From positions 1 to 11,784 of the forward strand of contig CAJBVC010000123.1 of assembly GCA_903958915.1 (NCBI GenBank): 11,784 nucleotides of DNA, written 5' to 3'. This document shows positions 1-6,257 of the stretch, in pieces. Source of the stretch: an uncultured beta proteobacterium. GTDB lineage: Bacteria; Pseudomonadota; Gammaproteobacteria; Burkholderiales; Burkholderiaceae_C. The position numbers and the translations under genes were made by a program. Position 1 is the first letter of the stretch. Each line of letters opens with the position of its first letter. Under the pieces are notes generated by a model. The model did no database searches, was not told the DNA's origin, and saw only the letters and a list, made by a program, of their open reading frames with translations.

Positions 1-415
1 AGTCTGTGCCACGCATCGCGAAGTGATGCTGCCAAGGGTCCGCGATGGCATGGCAGCTTTGCAGCAGCGGTATAGAAGGCACGCAGACCGGACAACCCTA
101 GCCGATTCACCCTGGTTCTACTGGCTTCCTGCGTTACGCGTTGGCTGGTGGCCAACTTGCTGCATCAGAACCGTCGCTGAACACGCATATCGTTCGCACG
201 CGGAAGGCCATCGACGAAGATCAAGTCACGGACGTCACTTCATTCTGCTTCGGTTGCGCGATAAGTTGCTTCGCCTCGGCTCGCCTCGTCACCCACCGAT
301 TCTCCGAAACACTCGATCCATCAGTTCGTTGATTTAGATCATACCGGCACGCCTTCTGCTCGCAATAATGTTTTTGTGATCGTCCACATTCTCTAGAACC
401 ATGAGGAGTTGTGTC
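1..415. other. No convincing gene; possible degraded coding remnant upstream of the exported-protein operon
   Basis: Short open frames exist here (plus strand 23-337 and 141-332), but none has a good ribosome binding site, and neither translation has the look of a complete protein. The frame running 102-332 encodes a stretch, SLNTHIVRTRKAIDED, that resembles the recognition-helix region of OmpR-type winged-helix regulators. It then runs into Cys/Ser-rich sequence unlike that fold, so at most it is a decayed remnant. No tRNA, clear terminator or good sigma70 promoter could be made out. The promoter of the downstream operon probably lies in about 330-400, where the sequence becomes AT-richer, but no -35/-10 pair with good spacing stands out. 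Confidence 0.4.
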
Positions 416-1381
416 ATGCGAGTTTCAGGAAATTTGGGGGCTAGATCGGTACTCTTTGCTGGGGTCATGGTGGCATTTTCTTTTGCCGCTCTCGCTGGTC
501 CTACAGGTGCCAAGGCCATTTTTGATAGCGGTTCCGGAGGCGCAACGATTGGCATGTCAGTGAATGCGCCAAGCCCGGCACCCGTTGCCGTAGAACCAGC
601 CGCGAGCAAATACGTTGGCATTTCGTACCAGATTCTTGCCATCGAAGATGACGGGCAGATGCGTCCCGTATCGAAAAACCGGGTGTTTCGATCCGGTGAG
701 CGAGTCAAAGTTTTGGCGAGCACCAACAGGCCTGGCTACTTGACAGTTGCCAACATCGGAACATCAGGCAGGATGAACGTCCTGTTTAGCGAGTACGTTG
801 ATGCTCACAAGCTAACCCAGATCCCGCCCAATAGCAACCTGCGCTTTGACAACAATCCCGGCACTGAAAATCTGCTGATCATGTTATCCAATGAGCCAAG
901 CCCGTTCGTTGGCCCAGGGGCTGGCCGGCAATTGGTTTCGGCTCCGGTCACGGCGCCCGCGGCAGCGCCGGCACCACCGCAATACCAGCCAGGCTATTCC
1001 AGCCAGTCGTCTGCGTCCTACACGCCGCCACCCGCAATGCCCAGTGAGTCGATGCCGCCGCCGCCAATGCCGGACCCGCCTGCTAACTATGGTTCCTACA
1101 CGCCCATGCCAGCTGATCAGGCGAGCGCCACCATGGTTGCCTCGTTGGAGGGCGCAAAGAGCCTCAAGGCCAGGGGCGCCAAGGACCTGATGGTGGAAGA
1201 CAGCATGGAAAGTAGTTTTGCGGTCGTGTCCCCACGTCAGGGCTTTAAGGCCGTGAGTGGAGGCGCCAAGGACTTGATCATGGAGTCCACGGCCGACGGA
1301 CAGAACTACGGCATGGTGCCGACATCAGCGGTGGCCAGCGGCGGAATTCTGACGCTTGAAATAAAGCTCAAACACCGTTAA
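416..1381 (+). CDS. Exported DUF4384-domain protein with proline-rich linker
   Basis: A 321-residue protein. The start at 416 is preferred to the in-frame ATG at 401 because GAGGAG (403-408) lies 7 bases before 416, which puts 401 at the ribosome binding site itself. Residues 1-27 form a signal peptide ending FAALA/G, so the product should be periplasmic or exported. Residues about 85-160 match DUF4384: FRSGERVKVL, then PGYLTVANIGTSGRMNVLF, then a segment around IPPNSNLRF and LLIMLSN. In bacteria this domain is often fused to or encoded beside caspase-like peptidases or serine/threonine kinases. Residues about 175-232 are Pro/Ala/Ser-rich and probably disordered. The C-terminus repeats GAKDL twice (residues 254-258 and 283-287) and ends in ILTLEIKLKH. 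It is the first gene of a same-strand run that includes a caspase-like protease. The biochemical role is unknown; a binding or scaffold function is inference. Confidence 0.8.
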   Translation: MRVSGNLGARSVLFAGVMVAFSFAALAGPTGAKAIFDSGSGGATIGMSVNAPSPAPVAVEPAASKYVGISYQILAIEDDGQMRPVSKNRVFRSGERVKVLASTNRPGYLTVANIGTSGRMNVLFSEYVDAHKLTQIPPNSNLRFDNNPGTENLLIMLSNEPSPFVGPGAGRQLVSAPVTAPAAAPAPPQYQPGYSSQSSASYTPPPAMPSESMPPPPMPDPPANYGSYTPMPADQASATMVASLEGAKSLKARGAKDLMVEDSMESSFAVVSPRQGFKAVSGGAKDLIMESTADGQNYGMVPTSAVASGGILTLEIKLKHR

Positions 1382-1458
1382 ATGGCCTTTGGCGAACTCT
1401 GTAGAGGCATCGCTGGCGGCTGTCGAGCAGATAGGTTTAGGCCTGAGGAGGCGCTCCC

Positions 1459-2163
1459 ATGAAACTTTGTAGTTGTCGTAAGCTGGGTACTACGTTGCTG
1501 CCAATCGCACTGGTGGCCTGTGTTACCTTGCCCCAACCAGGGACCCAGTTAAACGATCAGGAGCGTGCCAGCGCTCAAAAGAGTTGTGTCAATCAGTACG
1601 TAGTTGGTGGATCGATTGGCGGGGCGCTGTTGGGCATGTTGGTGTCCAGTAAAGAAGACCGCGCGCAAGGTGCGGTGACGGGTGCCATTGTAGGGGGCGC
1701 TCTAGCGCATAGCTATGCGTGGGGCAAGTGTTTGAAGTACTACTCCGACACCAATAGCTTCCCGGTGGCAGATGCCAAGCAGACTGCGGCCTCAGTTGGC
1801 TACTCCGCTGGCCGTGGTGACGAAGTCCGGATTCAGAGTTTCACCATCGCTCCGAACCAGGTCAACCCTGGTGGTTCGTTCAAGCTGAGCGGTAATTATT
1901 ACGTCATGTCAGCAACCGCGCACAAGGAGATTAAGGTCGTTGAAACACGCACTGTGCATTTCTTTGACCCGAAGGACAGCAAGTGGAAAGAACTCGGAGC
2001 TGAGACGACGCCGCTGACGGCAGCCCTGGGAAGTCGGCGATCCGAAGGGCAAACCAGCATGCCCAATGAGGTTGCAGAAGGACGTTACCGGGTGACTTTC
2101 AAGGTGAGCGCCTTGGGCCGTGAACACGAGGCGGCGCAGGAAATAATCATCAAGAAGTCGTGA
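1459..2163 (+). CDS. Glycine-zipper lipoprotein with C-terminal beta-rich domain
   Basis: A 234-residue protein with a strong ribosome site (GAGGAG, 1445-1450, 8 bases before the ATG). The N-terminal signal ends in a lipobox, LVAC (residues 18-21), predicting lipidation at C21 and membrane anchoring. Residues 50-86 are a glycine zipper (GGSIGGALLGMLV, then GAVTGAIVGGALAHSY), a hairpin of two small-residue helices found in many envelope lipoproteins. C43 and C91 flank the zipper and could form a disulfide. From about residue 122 the protein looks like a beta-sandwich (VRIQSFTIAPNQVNPGGSF, later GRYRVTFKVSALG), reminiscent of Ig-like folds; that is inference. It lies 77 bp after the DUF4384 gene and 7 bp before the caspase gene, suggesting co-transcription with the protease. 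I do not recognise a named family for the whole protein. Confidence 0.78.
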   Translation: MKLCSCRKLGTTLLPIALVACVTLPQPGTQLNDQERASAQKSCVNQYVVGGSIGGALLGMLVSSKEDRAQGAVTGAIVGGALAHSYAWGKCLKYYSDTNSFPVADAKQTAASVGYSAGRGDEVRIQSFTIAPNQVNPGGSFKLSGNYYVMSATAHKEIKVVETRTVHFFDPKDSKWKELGAETTPLTAALGSRRSEGQTSMPNEVAEGRYRVTFKVSALGREHEAAQEIIIKKS

Positions 2164-2170
2164 GGCTTGT

Positions 2171-3448
2171 GTGTTCCCGCTGAACCGATCTATGGGCTGT
2201 GCACGGCTTGCGCTCGTGCTTATGGCGCTGTGGCTTGGTCTGCAGGCCCGCGCACAACGTGAACCTTCGCCGGTTACGGCGCAGCATTTGCAAATCATTA
2301 GTTCGGCGCTAGCGCGAGACGGTATCCATGCGGGCAGGGTCGAGTTAGATTCCTTTGGTAGAGTCGAACTCAAGGGAGAGTATGCCGATGAGCCTGAAGT
2401 CGATCGGGCTTTTTCAACGGCGCAGGTCATTGTGGGTGTGAAGTGGGTGTCGCCGGTTACCCCGGAGAATATTCGAGTCAAGACTTGGGAAAAGAAGCTT
2501 GGCAACCTCTTCGCTCGCGCCAGTGTTTTGCAGCCACAGGTGCGTAATGGCGCAGCGCCGGGCCCCATTCGCAACCGTTATGCATTGGTGGTCGGGGTCG
2601 GTCGCTTCCGGTTTGGCATCCAGACCTTGGAGTACGCCGAACGGGACGCACTGACCTTTTACCAATTCCTGACGGATTCCGGTCGAGGTCAGTTTCGACC
2701 GGAGAATGTGACCTTTCTGAGTAATGAACACGCGACCCGAGCCAATATTGCTGCCGCCATGGACCGGGTGCGCAATCTTGCCGAGGAAGACGACTTAGTC
2801 ACGGTGTACATGAGTAGCCACGGCAGCCCGCCAGACAAGAAGGGAGCTGTCAATATCGTGACCCACGACACGGAGACCAAGCCTCGTGAGCGGATCTGGC
2901 ACACGTCCATTACCGAAGAAATGCTGCAGCAATTTGTCGGTGGGATTCGCGCCAAGCGGGTGGTCATGATTCTGGACACCTGCTACAGCAACGGGGCGTA
3001 TCGCGCTGTACCAGGATTCCTTCCGCCCGGCGGCAAGTCCCTTGGGGCCGATGACAACGAGGGCTATGGAATTAGTCAGGATTACAGTCGCAGAGTTTTG
3101 ACAGGTTCCAAGGACCTGGTGCTAGAGCAGGCGCCTGCCCGGGAGCCGGTTGCCAAATCCATCATTGGTGAGAGTGCTGAGCCTTATGGGAAGGTACTGA
3201 TCGGTGCCAGTGGTTCAGGTGAGCAGTCGTGGGAATCCGAAAAATTGCGCAATAGCATTTTCACTTACTACTTCATTGATGGACTGAACCGATATGGTGG
3301 CTCAGTTCAGCAGGCTTTCAACTATGCCAAGCCCCGTGTAGTCAACCGGGTCAAGGAAGAAAAAGGCAGAGACATTGATCAAAACCCACAGGCTATGGCG
3401 ACATTGCCCAATTGGGACATGCGACTGGCGCAGGGCAGACCCCGATAA
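2171..3448 (+). CDS. Secreted caspase-like (peptidase C14) protease
   Basis: A 425-residue protein. The GTG at 2171 is chosen because GAGG (2162-2165) sits 5 bases upstream; the in-frame ATG at 2192 has no ribosome site but is possible. Residues 1-28 form a signal peptide (ALVLMALWLGLQARA/Q), so the protein should act outside the cytoplasm. Residues about 38-95 look like a BON-type fold (GRVELDSFGRVELKGEY). The caspase core begins at RYALVVGVGRF (137-147) with EYAERDALTFYQFL. The catalytic dyad is intact: H217 in VYMSSHGSP and C271 in VVMILDTCYSNGAY. A late core strand, KVLIGASGSGEQSWE (341-355), and FTYYFIDGL are also typical. Bacterial caspase homologues of this kind usually cleave after Arg or Lys; substrate here is unknown. 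It overlaps nothing but is 7 bp from the lipoprotein gene before it and 17 bp from the TPR lipoprotein after it. Confidence 0.87.
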   Translation: MFPLNRSMGCARLALVLMALWLGLQARAQREPSPVTAQHLQIISSALARDGIHAGRVELDSFGRVELKGEYADEPEVDRAFSTAQVIVGVKWVSPVTPENIRVKTWEKKLGNLFARASVLQPQVRNGAAPGPIRNRYALVVGVGRFRFGIQTLEYAERDALTFYQFLTDSGRGQFRPENVTFLSNEHATRANIAAAMDRVRNLAEEDDLVTVYMSSHGSPPDKKGAVNIVTHDTETKPRERIWHTSITEEMLQQFVGGIRAKRVVMILDTCYSNGAYRAVPGFLPPGGKSLGADDNEGYGISQDYSRRVLTGSKDLVLEQAPAREPVAKSIIGESAEPYGKVLIGASGSGEQSWESEKLRNSIFTYYFIDGLNRYGGSVQQAFNYAKPRVVNRVKEEKGRDIDQNPQAMATLPNWDMRLAQGRPR

Positions 3449-3465
3449 ACACCAAAGAGGAAAAT

Positions 3466-4140
3466 ATGCAACACACTTTGAAAACGTCTACTTTGCTTCT
3501 TGCAATGTCTGGTGCCCTCGCCCTGGTGTCCGGTTGTGACAAAGTCCCGGGACTTTCCAAACCAGCAGAGCCTGTTGTGGCAGCACCGCCGGCTGCACCG
3601 GCGCCCCAGGCTTCTGTGGCGGCCGTTGCAGTTCCGACTGCACCGGTACCTGTTGCGGCACCAGAGCCTGCCGCACCAGCAAAGCACGAACCAAGCCTGG
3701 AAGTGCGAGCTCACTCCACGCAGGCGTTTTCCTACATCAGCATGGCAAAGAACGCGCGGGATGCGACGGTCCGTGCCGAGAACATCGACAACGCCCTGCG
3801 TGAGTTCTCCATGGCTATACAAAAGGATCCAAAGTATGCGGAGGCCTATTCGAGCCGCGCCGTGACTTACATGCAGCTAAAGAAATTCAACAAGGCTGAA
3901 GACGATCTGCGCAAAGCAAAAGAACTGGCACCGGACAGCGCGTCGGTACGCTACAACTACGCCAGTCTGCATTCGCTTAACGGGAACGTTGATCTGGCAC
4001 TTGACGAGATTGACGCAGCCCTGACCAAAGGTTTCACAGACTACGATGCGTTGCGCCTTGACCAGGACCTGAACAACCTGCGCAAGCACCCGGAGTTCCG
4101 AAAGATTCTCGAAAAGCACAAAGTTTTCATTGTCAAGTGA
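3466..4140 (+). CDS. TPR-repeat lipoprotein
   Basis: A 224-residue protein. The ATG at 3466 follows AGAGG (3456-3460) by 5 bases; the frame is open back to 3412, but that would overlap the caspase gene and bury the signal peptide. The signal sequence ends in a lipobox, VSGC (residues 21-24), predicting a lipid anchor on C24. Residues about 32-76 are a Pro/Ala/Val linker that would hold the body away from the membrane. Three tetratricopeptide-like repeats follow, at about 87-122 (NALREFSMAIQKDPKYAEAY), 123-157 (KKFNKAEDDLRKAKELAPDS) and 158-191 (NGNVDLALDEIDAALTKG). The C-terminal DLNNLRKHPEFRKIL is a common capping motif of TPR proteins. TPR proteins mediate protein-protein contacts, so an adaptor role for the neighbouring exported proteins is a reasonable guess, but there is no direct evidence of the partner. 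Confidence 0.85.
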   Translation: MQHTLKTSTLLLAMSGALALVSGCDKVPGLSKPAEPVVAAPPAAPAPQASVAAVAVPTAPVPVAAPEPAAPAKHEPSLEVRAHSTQAFSYISMAKNARDATVRAENIDNALREFSMAIQKDPKYAEAYSSRAVTYMQLKKFNKAEDDLRKAKELAPDSASVRYNYASLHSLNGNVDLALDEIDAALTKGFTDYDALRLDQDLNNLRKHPEFRKILEKHKVFIVK

Positions 4141-4194
4141 CGTTCGACGTCGATCCGCACGGCAGTTGACCCACAATGGGTAGGATCAGCGCAC

Positions 4195-4503
4195 GTGGCT
4201 ACCCGTAAACGTCGGCTTGCCGCATTAGCAGCGATCGTCGCTGGTGTGACGGGGCTGTGTGCGTACCTTGAAGTTGCTGCCCGGGAAGGAGCGCAGGCAT
4301 TTTGTGGCCGGGCGCTTGAGGGCTCACCGGTCGCACCTTTAGCCACTGACGCTGCGTCTACCGGGGAGCGGCAGCTTCGCCGCATTTCAAGCGAAAGGGT
4401 GCAGATCGGATTCACCGGAATCCCACCATTCTCCCGCTATATCTGCACCATAGAAGTCCAGGATGGTCGCGTTCGAGGCGCCCGAGTTTCGCACATCGAT
4501 TAG
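4195..4503 (+). CDS. Small membrane-anchored protein of unknown function
   Basis: A 102-residue frame starting with GTG. There is no ATG upstream in frame before the stop codon of the TPR gene (4138-4140), and the ribosome site is weak (AGGA about 10 bases before), so the start is uncertain. A positive N-terminus (TRKRR) is followed by one hydrophobic segment at residues about 8-27 (LAALAAIVAGVTGLCAYLEV), suggesting a type II membrane anchor with a small periplasmic domain. C37 and C84 lie in that domain and could pair. The C-terminal half (RVQIGFTGIPPFSRYICTIEV) has an alternating beta-like pattern. It sits 54 bp after the TPR gene and 72 bp before ushA on the same strand. I recognise no family. 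Codon use and the membrane segment argue for a real gene, but it could be spurious. Confidence 0.5.
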   Translation: MATRKRRLAALAAIVAGVTGLCAYLEVAAREGAQAFCGRALEGSPVAPLATDAASTGERQLRRISSERVQIGFTGIPPFSRYICTIEVQDGRVRGARVSHID

Positions 4504-4575
4504 CACTTCCTCAGGCTTGGTTAAACTTTGCTCCTGCGTTGTTGGCGTCTCGAGCAATTACCCTGAGGAATTTGT

Positions 4576-6234
4576 ATGTCTTGCCTGTTCAAGAGTCGAT
4601 GGAGTTATGTTTTGCCGCTGTTGGCGCTTCTGGTGGGGTGTGCCAGTGGTCCGCAAAGCACGCTGGTGCCACCACCAGAGCCCATCAAGCTAACGGTACT
4701 CCATACGAATGACCACCATGGAAGGTTTTGGAAAAACGGTGATGGTGAGTACGGCATGGCTGCCCGCAAGACCCTTATTGATCAGGTTCGCCGCGAGGTC
4801 GCATGGGCAGGGGGACACCTGTTGCTGCTGGATGGCGGCGATGTAAACACGGGCGTGCCTGAATCGGATACCCAGGAAGCCGAACCCGACTTCCGTGGCA
4901 TGAACCTGTTGGGCTACGACGCAATGGCACTCGGCAACCACGAGTTTGACAAGCCGTTGCCGGTGCTTCGAAAGCAGATTGGGTGGGCCAACTTTCCGAT
5001 GTTGTCAGCCAATATCTACAAGGACAACCAGCGACTGTTCAAGCCGTATGCGCTGTTCGACCGAGGAGGATTGAAGATCGCCGTGATGGGGCTGACGACC
5101 GACGATACACGCAAGATGGTGGACTCCACCCAGGTCGCTGGAGTGGACTTTCGTGTGCCCGCGCAAGAGGCCGCAGCACTGTTGCCCGAATTGAAGCGCC
5201 AAGCCCATGTGGTGATTGCAGCAACGCACATGGGTCACTATACGAATGGTGCCCGTGGTGTGAATGCGCCGGGTGATGTGGAGATGGCGCGCACCGTGCC
5301 CGGCATTGATCTCATTGTGGGCGGTCACAGCCAGAACCCGGTATGCATGCTGGAGCAATTAGGCGCTGCGTCGCGACGCAACGATGCGTATGTGCCCGGC
5401 ACTGCGTGTGCGCCAGATCGTCAGAACGGCACCTGGATTGTGCAGGCCCACGAGTGGGGAAAATATGTTGGTCGCGCCGATTTTGAATACAAAGGCGGCA
5501 ACTTCCAGTTGATCAAGTATGCCTTGCTTCCTGTTAACCTGAAGATGACCGTAAAGGGCGCCGACGGAAAGGAAGCCAAGCAAACCTACACCCAGGAAAT
5601 CCCGGAGAACCCGGAGATGTTGGCGCTGCTCCAGCCCTTTCAGGACAAGGGTCGTGCGGCTCTCGATACGGTGGTGGGCGAGAGTGACGGTGTGCTGGAC
5701 GGCAAGCGCGACAGTATTCGCAGACAGCCGACCAACATGGGTGTCTTTATAGCAAGCCTCTTCATGAACAAGGCCAACGCAGACCTGGGAATAGTTAACT
5801 CAGGTGGAGTCCGGGAGTCCATGCCTGCAGGCAAGCTGACTTACAAGGATATTCTTAAAGTGCAACCGTGGGGAAACACGATCGGTGTGGTCACCTTGAG
5901 TGGGGCCGAACTGCTGGGCTATCTGCAGGCGGCGGCCAAGATGACTTCAGGTTCCGGTGCGTTTGCCCAATTCGCAGGAATCAAACTCGTGATCAACGGG
6001 GGAAATGTGGAGTCTGCGGTCATACGTGGCTTGCCCATCGAGCCGACCAAGATGTACCGTATGGCGCTCAACAGCTTCCATGCCAATGGTGGCGATGGCT
6101 ACCCGAAACTTGCGGATCACCCTGGCTTTGTCAATACCGGGTATGTGGATGCCGATGTGATGCGTGAGTACCTTAGCAAGAACACCCTGCGCACTGCGGA
6201 CTTTGAGCCTGGCGACGCCGTCGTGCGGCGTTAG
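4576..6234 (+). CDS. ushA: 5'-nucleotidase / UDP-sugar hydrolase UshA, predicted lipoprotein
   Basis: A 552-residue protein that aligns along its whole length with E. coli UshA as I remember it. UshA hydrolyses nucleotides and UDP-sugars outside the cytoplasm to scavenge nucleosides and phosphate. The ribosome site GAGGAA (4565-4570) lies 5 bases before ATG. The N-terminus ends in a lipobox, LVGC (residues 19-22), so the enzyme is probably lipid-anchored rather than soluble, as known for Vibrio 5'-nucleotidase. The metallophosphatase domain shows all the metal and catalytic motifs: LHTNDHHG (D46, H48), LLDGGDVNTG (D89), GNHEFD (N121, H122), ATHMGHY (H218) and GGHSQNP (H251, Q253). The C-terminal nucleotide-binding domain has R378, R382 and R413, KVQPWGN, and NSFHANGGDGYP. 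W432 replaces the Phe that stacks on the base in E. coli; F501 keeps the other. Convergent with hutH. Confidence 0.96.
   Translation: MSCLFKSRWSYVLPLLALLVGCASGPQSTLVPPPEPIKLTVLHTNDHHGRFWKNGDGEYGMAARKTLIDQVRREVAWAGGHLLLLDGGDVNTGVPESDTQEAEPDFRGMNLLGYDAMALGNHEFDKPLPVLRKQIGWANFPMLSANIYKDNQRLFKPYALFDRGGLKIAVMGLTTDDTRKMVDSTQVAGVDFRVPAQEAAALLPELKRQAHVVIAATHMGHYTNGARGVNAPGDVEMARTVPGIDLIVGGHSQNPVCMLEQLGAASRRNDAYVPGTACAPDRQNGTWIVQAHEWGKYVGRADFEYKGGNFQLIKYALLPVNLKMTVKGADGKEAKQTYTQEIPENPEMLALLQPFQDKGRAALDTVVGESDGVLDGKRDSIRRQPTNMGVFIASLFMNKANADLGIVNSGGVRESMPAGKLTYKDILKVQPWGNTIGVVTLSGAELLGYLQAAAKMTSGSGAFAQFAGIKLVINGGNVESAVIRGLPIEPTKMYRMALNSFHANGGDGYPKLADHPGFVNTGYVDADVMREYLSKNTLRTADFEPGDAVVRR
6215..6231 (+). 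terminator. Possible hairpin at the 3' end of ushA
   Basis: ACGCCG (6215-6220), a 5-base loop, and CGGCGT (6226-6231) form a perfect 6-bp stem ending just at the ushA stop codon. The following bases (TAGTTCTGT) are only mildly T-rich. With ushA and hutH converging across a 23-bp gap, a compact terminator is expected here, but the weak U-tract and the overlap with coding sequence make this tentative. Confidence 0.3.
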
Positions 6235-6257
6235 TTCTGTGCCCCACCGTCGGAACT

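Noticed and set aside
401..415. Upstream ATG at 401 as the start of the DUF4384 gene
   Set aside because: It overlaps the GAGGAG ribosome site that is well placed for the ATG at 416; a start at 401 has no site of its own.
1706..1719. Perfect 14-bp palindrome CGCATAGCTATGCG as a regulator site
   Set aside because: It lies in the middle of the lipoprotein coding sequence at the zipper, has no second copy, and is compatible with chance plus codon choice for AHSYAW.
1909..2574. Long minus-strand frame of 221 codons across the lipoprotein and caspase genes
   Set aside because: It lies antisense to two well-supported genes, shows no recognisable domain, and is explained by codon bias of the opposite strand.
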